From assembly GCA_041396045.1 (NCBI GenBank), contig JAWKZI010000011.1:1-64000 (forward strand): DNA of 64,000 nucleotides, given 5' to 3'. Source of the stretch: SHZI01 sp041396045. GTDB taxonomy: Bacteria; Pseudomonadota; Gammaproteobacteria; Steroidobacterales; GCA-2729495. Under the pieces are notes generated by a model, which saw only the letters and a program-made list of their open reading frames with translations, was not told the origin of the DNA and did no database searches. A program made the translations under genes and the position numbers. Position 1 is the first letter of the stretch. Every line of letters begins with the position of its first letter. This document shows, in pieces, positions 43,765-52,250 of the stretch.

Positions 43765-43782
43765 ACACGCCGCATATATCTT
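43760..43782. promoter_or_regulatory. NsrR-type operator (23 bp)
   Basis: AAGATA, 11 bases, TATCTT: the outer half-sites and the 23-bp total length match the NsrR box (AAGATGCATTT-N-AAATGCATCTT type). It lies 16 bases before the globin start codon, and an nsrR gene is 3.3 kb downstream. The inner bases are less conserved. NO-controlled repression is inferred. Confidence 0.6.
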
Positions 43783-43797
43783 ATAGGGGGCGCGACA

Positions 43798-44214
43798 ATG
43801 GCTGGGGAAGAGATCTGCAGCGAAGCGGACATTACCGAGCTGGTTCACGATTTCTATGCCCGGATACAACAGGATCCGCGCCTGGGCCCGATCTTCGCGC
43901 GGCATATCTCTGACTGGCCGCATCATCTCGCCAAGATGGTTGATTTCTGGTCGTCCACGTTGCGTGGCACCCGACGCTATCGCGGGACCCCCATTCCGGC
44001 TCACGTTGCTTTGCCTGGTCTCACCGAAGAACTGTTTCAGGACTGGCTGCTGATCTTCCATGAGACCACCGCGGACCATTCCAACCCGATCATGCGTGAC
44101 CGCGCCGATATCCTGTCGGAACGAATCGCTCAAAGCCTCTGGTACGGGTACGAGTTGCAGCACAACCGGCTCACGCCGTCGTGGCCGGTTGAAGTACGAG
44201 CGGAGCCAGTTTGA
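43798..44214 (+). CDS. Group III truncated hemoglobin
   Basis: A 138-residue globin of the group III type: 'LVHDFYARIQQDPRLGPIFA', then 'DWPHHLAKMVDFWSSTLRGT' (His-His and the W/F before the E-F turn) and 'LFQDWLLIFHETTAD', with the proximal-His segment. Group III globins are linked to nitric oxide or to low-oxygen respiration in some bacteria. It is the first gene of the cluster behind the NsrR-type box and overlaps ccoN at TGATG. Confidence 0.9.
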   Translation: MAGEEICSEADITELVHDFYARIQQDPRLGPIFARHISDWPHHLAKMVDFWSSTLRGTRRYRGTPIPAHVALPGLTEELFQDWLLIFHETTADHSNPIMRDRADILSERIAQSLWYGYELQHNRLTPSWPVEVRAEPV

Positions 44215-45833
44215 TGGATAGCGCCGTAATCAGTCTGCTGGGTGCGTTTCTGTTATCGATTATCGGACTCTTCGTTTTCATCTGGTCGATGCGCAAGGGC
44301 CTGCTCACGGAAAACCCTCGCGCTGCCTCCGTCATTTTTGCTGAAGGTGAGATCGGTCGTCTGGATGACCCGGCCATGGGCGAAACAGACCTGGCCACTG
44401 CGCCCTCAAGTGCAGATGAAGGCGAACTGCTGAATCGCATCGCATCGGATCGCTCGAGTGCGTTTCCGGTTTTCATGTTCATCGCCTTTGCCTGCTTCTG
44501 GCTGCTGGTGGGCTCGGCAGCCGGCCTGGTTGCTTCGATCAAACTTCATTCCCCGGACTGGCTGGTCAACGATGCCTGGTTGACGTTCGGCCGAATACGA
44601 ACAGAACATCTGAATGCCGTGACTTATGGCTGGGCGTCCAATGCCAGTCTTGCGGTCATCCTGTGGCTCCTGCCACGTTTGTTGCGGACCAGGCTCGTCG
44701 GCGCCATCTGGATCATGCTCGGCGGTACATTTCTGAATGCCGGAATTGCGGCGGGTGTCGGCGCGATCGCATCGGGCTGGACCGACGGGATGGAGTTTCT
44801 GGAAATACCCTGGCAGATCGCCATCTTTATCTTTGCCGGTTTCGCCCTGATCATCCTGCCGGTACTTTTGACACTCGCAAGGCGCAACGTTGACCACCTC
44901 TACGTCAGTGTCTGGTACATGGTTGCGGCACTGCTGTGGATTTCCGTTCTGTTTCTGGTTGCCAAACTGCCGGGCGTCCACACCGGCGTGCAGCAGGCCA
45001 CGACAAACTGGTGGTATGGCCACAATGCTCTGGGCCTGTGGTTCACACCGGTAAGCGTGGGTGCCGTGTATTACTTTCTGCCCAAGATCATTGGTCGGCC
45101 AATTGTTTCGTACAACCTGTCATTGCTGGGATTCTGGACGCTTGCGTTCTTTTATGGCCAGGTTGGCGGCCATCATCTGATTGGCGGCCCCGTCCCCGGC
45201 TGGCTCGTCACCCTGTCAATCGTACAGAGCGTGATGATGATCATTCCTGTAGTTGCCTTCGCAATCAATCAGGGAGGTACCTTGTACGGCCATGTGCGCT
45301 TTGTACGCTACTCGCCAACCCTGCGATTCATGGTTGTCGGCGGTCTGATGTACATCCTTTCTTCATTGCAGGGGTCAATAGAGGCCCTGCGCAGCGTCAA
45401 TGCGGTCACGCATTTCACGCACTACACCGTCGCGCATGCGCACCTCGGCATGTACGCCTTTGTAACGATGGTCCTGTTCGGCGCCATCTACTTCATGATG
45501 CCGCGTGTTCTGGCCTGGGAGTGGCCGTATCCGCGACTGATCTCGCTGCACTTCTGGCTGGTGACTGTGGGCATCACGATCTATGTAGTACCGCTGACCA
45601 TCGGTGGCTGGCTGCAGGGCAAGGCGATGCTTGATCCCTCAACGCCCTTCATGGAATCGGTACTGCTGACGCTGCCCTACCTGCAGGCCCGCAGCATAGG
45701 TGGCGCCATCATGACCCTGGGTCACCTGGTCTTTGTCGGTCACTTCTTCGCCATGGCGCTACGATTCGGGCCGCAACGAACCGGTGCTGCCCTTTTCTGG
45801 CAATCAGCCACCGAGGTGAGTCATGGAAAATGA
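44214..45833 (+). CDS. ccoN: cbb3-type cytochrome c oxidase subunit I, with a CcoS-like N-terminus
   Basis: A 539-residue protein. Residues 1-70 ('MDSAVISLLGAFLLSIIGLF', then 'FIWSMRKGLL') look like the assembly protein CcoS, fused in front of a 12-helix heme-copper oxidase. Visible ligands: low-spin heme His in 'FGRIRTEHLNAVTYGW', CuB His in 'TNWWYGHNALGLWFTP' and 'YGQVGGHHLIGGPVPGW' (with Tyr six residues before the His pair, the cbb3 His-Tyr cross-link position), and heme His residues in 'HFTHYTVAHAHLGMYAF'. It reduces oxygen (some relatives also NO). The ATG at 44214 overlaps the globin stop; ccoO overlaps its end by 11 bases. Confidence 0.9.
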   Translation: MDSAVISLLGAFLLSIIGLFVFIWSMRKGLLTENPRAASVIFAEGEIGRLDDPAMGETDLATAPSSADEGELLNRIASDRSSAFPVFMFIAFACFWLLVGSAAGLVASIKLHSPDWLVNDAWLTFGRIRTEHLNAVTYGWASNASLAVILWLLPRLLRTRLVGAIWIMLGGTFLNAGIAAGVGAIASGWTDGMEFLEIPWQIAIFIFAGFALIILPVLLTLARRNVDHLYVSVWYMVAALLWISVLFLVAKLPGVHTGVQQATTNWWYGHNALGLWFTPVSVGAVYYFLPKIIGRPIVSYNLSLLGFWTLAFFYGQVGGHHLIGGPVPGWLVTLSIVQSVMMIIPVVAFAINQGGTLYGHVRFVRYSPTLRFMVVGGLMYILSSLQGSIEALRSVNAVTHFTHYTVAHAHLGMYAFVTMVLFGAIYFMMPRVLAWEWPYPRLISLHFWLVTVGITIYVVPLTIGGWLQGKAMLDPSTPFMESVLLTLPYLQARSIGGAIMTLGHLVFVGHFFAMALRFGPQRTGAALFWQSATEVSHGK

Positions 45834-46419
45834 GCTCAAGCTGGTCGCCGGTGCTCTAGTTACGCTTGGCGTTGCCACCGCTGCTCTGGTGGTATTGCCC
45901 TATATCCAGGTGCGGGATATCAAGCCACCAGATGATCTGAAGCCCTACACCAGCGCCGAGTTGCGGGGACGGGATGTTTATATCTCGGAAGGCTGCATGT
46001 ATTGCCACAGCCAGCAGCCCCGGGACCGGTCCATGGGCCCGGATGCCATCCGCGGCTGGGGGCGTCCGTCGGTGCCAGGAGACTACTACTACGACCGGCC
46101 ACACCTGCTCGGCAGCATGCGTACCGGGCCGGATCTCTTCAATATCGGTGCACGCCAGCCAAGCAGTGACTGGCACCTCGGTCATCTCTACCAGCCCCGG
46201 GCCTATGTTCCGGGATCGACGATGCCGGCCTATCCGTATCTGTTCACCCTGGAAGATGAACCAGCCGACGGTGACCAGGTCGTGAACCTGCCGCCAGACT
46301 TCGCACCACCAGGCAAGTTTGTCGTGGCCACGCCCAGAGCGCTTGATCTGGTTCGCTACCTGCAGGGCCTGGATCACACCTACCCGATCCTGCCTGCCGT
46401 GCCCGCGCCGCAAGACTGA
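45823..46419 (+). CDS. ccoO: cbb3-type oxidase subunit II, mono-heme cytochrome c (CcoO-like)
   Basis: A 198-residue protein with one N-terminal membrane anchor ('LKLVAGALVTLGVATAALVV') and a periplasmic heme-c domain: CMYCH in 'RDVYISEGCMYCHSQQPRDR', 'GPDLFNIGARQPSSDWHLGH' and the axial Met in 'VPGSTMPAYPYLF'. These are all CcoO signatures. It passes electrons to CcoN. It overlaps ccoN and is followed by a separate cytochrome c instead of ccoQ/ccoP. Confidence 0.93.
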   Translation: MENELKLVAGALVTLGVATAALVVLPYIQVRDIKPPDDLKPYTSAELRGRDVYISEGCMYCHSQQPRDRSMGPDAIRGWGRPSVPGDYYYDRPHLLGSMRTGPDLFNIGARQPSSDWHLGHLYQPRAYVPGSTMPAYPYLFTLEDEPADGDQVVNLPPDFAPPGKFVVATPRALDLVRYLQGLDHTYPILPAVPAPQD

Positions 46420-46436
46420 AGTTACAGGGTGCATTG

Positions 46437-47066
46437 ATGTTTAATGAACCAAATCCACCGACCAAAGCCCAGCAACGGGAACACGCCGAACCGTCCGAGA
46501 GCCTGCAACCCATTCCGCGAATCGCAGCGCTTATAACGCTGCTGGTGGTCCTGTTTGGTGCCGGCTACATTTTTGTATCCGAGCCCTTCGGCCGGTCCGA
46601 CCTCGGCGATCAGCGCACACTAAGCGACCTGACCGCCAAGCCGGCCGGATCCACCACGAGTCCGGCAGCAAGCGCTGATGGTGCCCAGATCTATGCCGCC
46701 AACTGTGTTGCGTGCCACCAGGCTAGCGGCAAGGGAATTCCTGGTGTTTTCCCCAACCTGGACGCCTCCGAGTGGGTCAGCGGCGACGAGCGAATCGTCA
46801 TCAACATCCTGCTTCACGGCGTTATCGGCGAAATGGCAGTAAATGGTGCTGTCTACAACGGCGCGATGCCCGCTTTTGGCCATCTGTCCGACGCAGAACT
46901 GGCCGCGGTAGCCACCTACATCAGGTCGACCTGGTCGAATCGCTCAAAGGCGATTACACCTGAGCAATTCGCCGAAGAGCGCCAGGCGCATCCTCGAACC
47001 ACGCCATTTGGCGGTGAAGCCGAGCTACGTGAGCTGATTCAGTCACCGGCTGCTGCAGCACCCTGA
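46437..47066 (+). CDS. Membrane-anchored mono-heme cytochrome c (CcoP-like position)
   Basis: A 209-residue protein: a charged N-terminus, one membrane segment ('IAALITLLVVLFGAGYIFVS'), a Ser/Pro linker, then one cytochrome c domain with CVACH ('ANCVACHQASGKGIPGVFPN') and axial Met in 'NGAMPAFGHLSDAELAAVAT'. Canonical CcoP has two hemes; this has one, so it is not a true CcoP. It may be the electron entry subunit of this oxidase. ATG at 46437 follows 'cagggtgcattg'. Confidence 0.88.
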   Translation: MFNEPNPPTKAQQREHAEPSESLQPIPRIAALITLLVVLFGAGYIFVSEPFGRSDLGDQRTLSDLTAKPAGSTTSPAASADGAQIYAANCVACHQASGKGIPGVFPNLDASEWVSGDERIVINILLHGVIGEMAVNGAVYNGAMPAFGHLSDAELAAVATYIRSTWSNRSKAITPEQFAEERQAHPRTTPFGGEAELRELIQSPAAAAP

Positions 47067-47088
47067 ATCCGTACCGGAAGGCCTGCAT

Positions 47089-47553
47089 ATGCGCCTTACC
47101 ATGATGACGGACTACGCGCTCCGCCTCCTGATGTATGTCGGCCAGCACCGGAACCGTTTGTGCACAATCGCCGAGGTTGCGCAGTCCCATGACATTTCCA
47201 AAGCTCACCTGATGAAGATTACCCATCAGCTCGCACGCCACGCGTGGCTGGATACTGTTCGTGGCAAGGGGGGCGGCATACGTCTGGCCACGGAGCCCGG
47301 GAACATAAACATTGGTGTCGTGGTCCGAACGATCGAGCCGGATTTTCACGTCATGGAATGCTTTGTCGCAGACCGCTGCGCACTGACCGGCCGCTGCCGT
47401 CTGACCGGCATCGTTCAGGGTGCTCTTGGCAGCTTCATGAATCACCTGGATCGTTTCACGCTGGCTGATCTGTTGCCAGATCTCCCCACGGATCTCCATG
47501 CGCCGGATCACCTCAGCGCGCCATGTGACCGGCCACAGGTCCGGACGCGATAA
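47089..47553 (+). CDS. nsrR: Nitric oxide-sensing repressor NsrR (Rrf2 family)
   Basis: A 154-residue Rrf2 protein. Its winged helix is 'MRLTMMTDYALRLLMYVGQH' through 'SHDISKAHLMKITHQLARHA' and 'GKGGGIRLATEPGNINIGVV'. Three Cys with C-x5-C-x5-C spacing ('ECFVADRCALTGRCRL') are the [Fe-S] cluster ligands of NsrR. The cluster reacts with NO, releasing DNA. Its gene is downstream of the cytochrome genes and its stop overlaps sco (taATG). A matching operator lies upstream of the cluster at 43760. Confidence 0.9.
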   Translation: MRLTMMTDYALRLLMYVGQHRNRLCTIAEVAQSHDISKAHLMKITHQLARHAWLDTVRGKGGGIRLATEPGNINIGVVVRTIEPDFHVMECFVADRCALTGRCRLTGIVQGALGSFMNHLDRFTLADLLPDLPTDLHAPDHLSAPCDRPQVRTR

Positions 47554-48188
47554 TGCTGCGAACAATCATTGCCTGCGCCGGATTCATCATCCTTGCCCTG
47601 GGTACGGCGCACTGGCTGACGCAGGACTTCGAGTTCTGGACGGCAGAAGGCGCTCGCCGATTCGATGTAGCAGCCAGTGCGGTAGCTACTCCGGATGTAG
47701 CGGCTGTAGGACCCTGGCTGGCGGCCAGCAATCTGCCCGACACACTGACGAACACCGGTGGCGTCACCATCGTCAATTTCATCTATACGACCTGTCAGAC
47801 CATCTGTCAGGTACTTGGAACGGAGTTTCAGGACCTGCAGGCCCGAATAGAGGCAGACAATCGGCTGCGCGAGCGGGTGCGTCTAGTTTCAATCAGTTTC
47901 GATCCGGCCCACGACACGATAAGTGTTCTGCGGGACTATGCCGGCCACCTCGGCGCCAATCCCGACGTCTGGACTTTCGTTACCGTTCCCGATGATCAAC
48001 AGCTAAGGCAGTTACTCAGCCAGTTCAATGTCGTTGTGATCCCCGACGGCAACGGCGGATATGCACACAATGCAGCGCTGCTGATTGTTGACGGGCGCGC
48101 ACGCCTGGTGCGCATTTTCGACTACGCCGATGTCGATCTGGCGCTTGGCTACGCCACCAGACTGGCCGAACGCCAGTTGTCTGGATGA
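47553..48188 (+). CDS. SCO1/SenC family copper chaperone for oxidase assembly
   Basis: A 211-residue thioredoxin-fold protein with an N-terminal anchor ('TIIACAGFIILALGTAHWLT'), the copper-binding CxxxC in 'VNFIYTTCQTICQVLGTEFQ' and the distal His in 'GGYAHNAALLIVDG'. SCO proteins deliver or reduce copper in oxidase assembly. Its place in the cbb3 cluster fits that role. Overlaps both neighbours by a few bases. Confidence 0.92.
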   Translation: MLRTIIACAGFIILALGTAHWLTQDFEFWTAEGARRFDVAASAVATPDVAAVGPWLAASNLPDTLTNTGGVTIVNFIYTTCQTICQVLGTEFQDLQARIEADNRLRERVRLVSISFDPAHDTISVLRDYAGHLGANPDVWTFVTVPDDQQLRQLLSQFNVVVIPDGNGGYAHNAALLIVDGRARLVRIFDYADVDLALGYATRLAERQLSG

Positions 48189-48781
48189 AGAACCGGGAAC
48201 AGCGGCTGTACCAGGCCATTGCGGCCCTTGGTCTGCTTGCGCTGCTGGCATTCGAGCCAGTGCGGCATGGCCTGGAAACCAGCATGCTCAGGCATATGCT
48301 GGTCCAATTTCCGGGCCTTCTGGTTGTCGGAGTTCTGCTGGGTGGTCTGGTTTCTGCTCGATGGCGAATAGCGCTGGCACGCTGGAACCATCTCGGCATC
48401 AGTGGCTTGTGTGCTACCGGTGCATTTCTGGCAGTCCTGATGATCCCGCGCGTGCTGGACCTCGCTTTGGTGGACTGGCGCGTTGAAACTGCCAAGTTCG
48501 TAACACTGGTATTCTGTGGCGCAGCACTGCGCCTGTCGTGGCCGGCATCCGGTCTGATCGTGCAGGGTTTTTTTCTCGGCAACGTATTGCCGATGACCGC
48601 AGTCGTCGGGCTCTTGTATCAGGACTCGCCCCTGCGCTTGTGCAATGCCTATACTCTTGATGATCAGCAACAGCTGGGGTCATGGCTGATCGGCATTGCC
48701 GTCGCCTTGGGCGTCGCCTGGCTGCTTCACGCCTATCACGTCCTGAAAGACAAAAACGAATCAGAGCCATCGCATGCCTGA
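48185..48781 (+). CDS. Integral membrane protein at the end of the oxidase cluster (CtaG-like)
   Basis: A 198-residue protein with five or six hydrophobic segments. The block 'MLRHMLVQFPGLLVVGVLLG' recalls the His-containing HMLxH/Q segment of CtaG/DUF1404-type oxidase assembly proteins, but the rest is not a clear match. It overlaps sco by 4 bases, so it is in the same operon. The identification is tentative. Confidence 0.55.
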   Translation: MKNREQRLYQAIAALGLLALLAFEPVRHGLETSMLRHMLVQFPGLLVVGVLLGGLVSARWRIALARWNHLGISGLCATGAFLAVLMIPRVLDLALVDWRVETAKFVTLVFCGAALRLSWPASGLIVQGFFLGNVLPMTAVVGLLYQDSPLRLCNAYTLDDQQQLGSWLIGIAVALGVAWLLHAYHVLKDKNESEPSHA

Positions 48782-48850
48782 CAACCCACAAGCCACCAGG
48801 GCCAGTCCAAATGCAGATTGAGTTTTACCGCCAGTTGCCGGAACTCTGAA

Positions 48851-49807
48851 GTGCCGAAAGAACTTGTTTCACTGCTGGGAATCGAACTGCCGGTCGTTCA
48901 GGCACCCATCGGCAGTGCGGCTACACCGGAACTGGCCGCGGCCGTTTCCAATGCCGGTGGCCTCGGCATGCTGTCGATCAGCTGGTCTTCACCCGCACAG
49001 ATCAGCCGTCTGATCCACGCCACCCGCAATCTCACCGCACGTCCATTCGGGGTAAACCTCGTACTTGAGTGGGATCAGCATGAAAGGCTGCGAACTGCCC
49101 TGAACGAAGGAGTCAGGATCATTTCCACGTTCTGGGGTAATCCAGCCGGATATGCTCAAGCAGTACGCGCTGCGGATGGCCTCTTGCTCCACACGGTTGG
49201 CTCCCTGGCCGACGCAGCGGGCGCTGTCGCGGCCGGCGTCGATGTGATCGTGGCGCAGGGCATGGAAGCTGGTGGGCATGTCTGTGGCGAAACACCACTG
49301 ACACAGTTGCTTGCAGAGATCACCGCAGTTTTCCCGGCAATGCCGCTCATGGGTGCTGGCGGTATTGCCGACGCCCGTGATGTCGAAAGAGTACGCAAGG
49401 CCGGAGCCAGCGCTGCCTGGCTTGGTACCCGTTTCGTCTGTTCGACAGAAGCGAATGCAGCGGAGATCTATCAGCAGAAGATCATTGCAGCACAGGCACG
49501 CGACACAACCATGACCACGGTGTTTTCGCGTGGTTGGCCCGACGCGCCACATCGAGTGCTACACAACAGCACATTGCAAACCGCGGCGGCAGGCTCTGAT
49601 GGGGATGCAGCGGCCTCTCCATCGCCCGATATCGTCGCCCACTCGAAGCGCGGATTGCCGATCGAACGATATGCATTCGCACTACCTACCAAGGACATGA
49701 CAGGAGACCTGGAAGCGATGGCACTTTACGCCGGACATAGTGTTGAGAGAATCCACGATATTCGCCCAGCCGCTGAGCTGGTCAGGTCTCTGGCAGGAGT
49801 ATTGTGA
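48851..49807 (+). CDS. Nitronate monooxygenase family protein
   Basis: A 318-residue FMN-dependent TIM barrel: 'IELPVVQAPIGSAATPELAA', 'AGGLGMLSISWSSPAQISRL', 'VDVIVAQGMEAGGHVCGETP' (AxGxEAGGH, FMN/active site His), 'PLMGAGGIADARDVERVRKA' and 'GASAAWLGTRFVCSTEANA'. The family oxidises alkyl nitronates. I use the GTG at 48851 (the TTG at 48818 gives an N-terminus without family sequence). Stop overlaps the SDR's ATG. Confidence 0.9.
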   Translation: MPKELVSLLGIELPVVQAPIGSAATPELAAAVSNAGGLGMLSISWSSPAQISRLIHATRNLTARPFGVNLVLEWDQHERLRTALNEGVRIISTFWGNPAGYAQAVRAADGLLLHTVGSLADAAGAVAAGVDVIVAQGMEAGGHVCGETPLTQLLAEITAVFPAMPLMGAGGIADARDVERVRKAGASAAWLGTRFVCSTEANAAEIYQQKIIAAQARDTTMTTVFSRGWPDAPHRVLHNSTLQTAAAGSDGDAAASPSPDIVAHSKRGLPIERYAFALPTKDMTGDLEAMALYAGHSVERIHDIRPAAELVRSLAGVL

Positions 49808-50466
49808 TGCCGGGTGGAACGCTGATAGTGGCTGGTGCTGGCCCGGGAATCAGCCTTGCTGCAGCCCGACGCTTTGGTGCGGAGGGACTCACCATTGCAC
49901 TTGTAGGGCGCCGCGAGGAAGCGCTGGCTGGATATCAGCGTGAGCTTGCGGATGCCGGCATCAAGGCAATTTTTCGGGTCGCCGACTGTGCCTTTGCATC
50001 TCAATTCGATGCTGCGCTACAGGAGATTCTGTCCGAAGTCGGCCCGCCCGACGCTTTGTTGTACAACGCGGCAAATATCAAGTGGAAGAATCTGCTGGAT
50101 GACACTGCCGATGCGCTCGTCGCCGACTTTGCAGTAAATGTCGCGGGCGCACTCACAGCCGTTCGTGCGGTGCTGCCGGCGATGCGTGCAAAGAACAAGG
50201 GTACGCTGCTCTTCACCGGCTCGACGTTTGGCGAAAACCCTGTTGCATCGTTCGGATCACTGTCGATCGGCAAGGCCGGTTTGCGCAGCCTGGGGCACAG
50301 CGTGGCCCAATCCCTTAGCGACACGGCAATCAAGGTCCACTACCTGTCTATCGGTGGCCGGGTCACTGCAGACGATCCCCAGCGAAGTCCGCGGCTGATC
50401 GCAGAACGATGCTGGCAGCTCCATGCCGGCAGCAAAGATTCGGCAACAACGGATATCGTGATCTAG
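49807..50466 (+). CDS. SDR-family protein lacking the catalytic Tyr
   Basis: A 219-residue Rossmann-fold protein: 'MPGGTLIVAGAGPGISLAAA' gives the GxxxGxG-like loop, then 'VADCAFASQFDAALQEILSE', 'LLYNAANIKWKNLLDDTADA' and 'GTLLFTGSTFGENPVASFGS'. In the usual YxxxK the Tyr position reads Leu ('SLSIGKAGLRSLGHSVAQ'), with the Lys kept. It may have lost dehydrogenase activity or use another residue. It overlaps the nitronate monooxygenase stop (tgATG), so the two are linked. Confidence 0.75.
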   Translation: MPGGTLIVAGAGPGISLAAARRFGAEGLTIALVGRREEALAGYQRELADAGIKAIFRVADCAFASQFDAALQEILSEVGPPDALLYNAANIKWKNLLDDTADALVADFAVNVAGALTAVRAVLPAMRAKNKGTLLFTGSTFGENPVASFGSLSIGKAGLRSLGHSVAQSLSDTAIKVHYLSIGGRVTADDPQRSPRLIAERCWQLHAGSKDSATTDIVI

Positions 50467-50514
50467 GCAAGCTCTGATTTACTCGCAAGATGCGGATTGG
50501 AACGGAGAGTTCAG

Positions 50515-50973
50515 ATGCCACCTCGCTTCGACTATCACCTGTCACATCCCGGAATCCAGGCTCTCCGTGATCTGGAAACCTATATCCACGGTTGCGGACT
50601 CGAATCCGCACTGCTGGAACTGGTGAAGATGCGGGCGTCACAAATCAATGGTTGCGCGTACTGTCTGGACATGCACAGCAAGGATGCACGTGCCGCTGGT
50701 GAATCCGAACAACGTCTATACGTACTCGACGCCTGGCGGGAGGCACCCTTCTACGATGCGCGCGAACGTGCGGCTCTGGAGTGGACCGAAGCAGTAACCC
50801 GGGTTGCGGATACCCATGTGCCGGCGGACGTTCATGAGCGTGTCGCGCAACACTTCAATGAACAGGAGTTGCTGGCACTTACGCTCGCTGTCGTGGCGAT
50901 CAATGGCTGGAACCGGCTGGCAATCAGCTCACGGGTTGAACCAGGCAGCTACCGGCCACGCTCCGTGGACTAG
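50515..50973 (+). CDS. AhpD-like / carboxymuconolactone decarboxylase family protein
   Basis: A 152-residue helical protein with the alkylhydroperoxidase motif 'INGCAYCLDMHSKDARAAGE' (CxxC plus His, E-x-x-x-x-R-x-S region 'ELVKMRASQ'). Such proteins are peroxidases or thiol-based reductants. The ATG at 50515 follows 'ggagag'; an upstream TTG adds six residues. It precedes sdhB by 22 bases, an unusual neighbour. Confidence 0.88.
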   Translation: MPPRFDYHLSHPGIQALRDLETYIHGCGLESALLELVKMRASQINGCAYCLDMHSKDARAAGESEQRLYVLDAWREAPFYDARERAALEWTEAVTRVADTHVPADVHERVAQHFNEQELLALTLAVVAINGWNRLAISSRVEPGSYRPRSVD

Positions 50974-50995
50974 TCGAATCCAGCAGGAAAGAATA

Positions 50996-51838
50996 GTGTT
51001 GATCAAAAGCTCCCGGCAGATCTCGCGCTGGCGTATCCCAAAACGATTTCCGGTTCCGGAAAACTCCGGAGTCTCTCCCGAATCACGTATCGAAGCGGGT
51101 CAAATCTGGCCAGAGCCAGCCAATGCAACGCGCATCAAGCATTTGCAGGTTTATCGCTATGACCCTGACTCCAGCCGTGGTCCGCGGATCGACACCTATG
51201 CGATCGATCGTGACAAGTGTGGTCCGATGCTTCTGGATGCGCTGATCAAGATCAAGAATGAGATTGACCCGACACTCACATTCCGTCGTTCGTGTCGCGA
51301 AGGTATCTGCGGCTCCTGCGCGATGAACATTGACGGCACCAACTGGCTCGCGTGCACCCGCTCACTTGATGAGATCAGTGATCCCGCCACCGTCTATCCC
51401 CTCAACAACATGGACGTGGTCAAGGATCTGGTGGGTGACCAAAGCCATGCGATGGCGCAGTACGCCACCATAAAGCCGTGGCTGCGTACCACCGCTCTGC
51501 CACCGGCAGGACGGGAACGACTGCAGTCACCAGAGGAGCGTGCGCAGCTTGATGGTGATTACGAGTGCATCCTATGTTTTTGCTGCACTTCAGGCTGCCC
51601 AAGCCACTGGTGGAACGGGGATCGGTTCCTGGGGCCAGCCGTCCTGTTGCAGGCCCATCGCTGGCTGGTAGACAGCCGTGACGAGGCGACGGCCGAGCGC
51701 TTGGACGAACTTGAAGATCCTTTCAAGCTGTACCGCTGCCACACGATCCTCAACTGTACGCGGACCTGCCCCAAAGGTCTGAACCCCGGCAAGAAGATCG
51801 CCGAGATCAAACTCATGGTGCAGCAGCGACAAGGGTGA
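50996..51838 (+). CDS. sdhB: Succinate dehydrogenase iron-sulfur subunit
   Basis: A 280-residue protein with three cluster motifs: [2Fe-2S] 'SCREGICGSCAMNIDGTNWL', [4Fe-4S] 'YECILCFCCTSGCPSHWWN' and [3Fe-4S] 'YRCHTILNCTRTCPKGLNPG'. The N-terminus has a ~45-residue extension before 'RIKHLQVYRYDPDSSRGPRI'. The GTG at 50996 follows 'aggaaag'. Transfers electrons from SdhA to quinone through SdhC/D. It is followed by sdhC and sdhD; no sdhA is in the window. Confidence 0.95.
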   Translation: MLIKSSRQISRWRIPKRFPVPENSGVSPESRIEAGQIWPEPANATRIKHLQVYRYDPDSSRGPRIDTYAIDRDKCGPMLLDALIKIKNEIDPTLTFRRSCREGICGSCAMNIDGTNWLACTRSLDEISDPATVYPLNNMDVVKDLVGDQSHAMAQYATIKPWLRTTALPPAGRERLQSPEERAQLDGDYECILCFCCTSGCPSHWWNGDRFLGPAVLLQAHRWLVDSRDEATAERLDELEDPFKLYRCHTILNCTRTCPKGLNPGKKIAEIKLMVQQRQG

Positions 51839-51844
51839 CGGTAG

Positions 51845-52246
51845 ATGTCTGAACGTTCCCGCTCGCGCCCCCGCCCCCGCTCACCGGATGTGCAGATCTA
51901 CCGGCCGCAACTTACCTCGGTATTGTCGATCACCCACCGCGCCACCGGTGTCTGGCTGGGACTCGGCAGTATCCTGCTGGTTGCCTGGTTGATCGCCGTG
52001 GCCAGCGGCGGCGACGCGTACGCCACGCTCGACCGCTTTCTTGGCTCGTGGATCGGCGCCATCCTGCTATTCAGTTGGACGTTTTCGCTGTTCTACCATC
52101 TGTGCAACGGCATCCGGCACCTGGCCTGGGATCTGGACTACGGCTTCGAATTACCCACTATCTATCTGACCGGTTGGCTGGTCGTGGCGGTCAGCGTGAT
52201 TCTGACCCTGCTCACCTGGGCAACAGCCCTGGCACTGAAGGCCTGA
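51845..52246 (+). CDS. sdhC: Succinate dehydrogenase cytochrome b556 subunit
   Basis: A 133-residue, three-helix membrane protein. 'RPQLTSVLSITHRATGVWLG' is the quinone-site SITHRxTG motif, and 'FYHLCNGIRHLAWDLDYGFE' carries the heme-ligand His. The N-terminal 15 residues are very Arg/Ser/Pro-rich. Starts 6 bases after sdhB. Confidence 0.93.
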   Translation: MSERSRSRPRPRSPDVQIYRPQLTSVLSITHRATGVWLGLGSILLVAWLIAVASGGDAYATLDRFLGSWIGAILLFSWTFSLFYHLCNGIRHLAWDLDYGFELPTIYLTGWLVVAVSVILTLLTWATALALKA

Positions 52247-52250
52247 ACCC

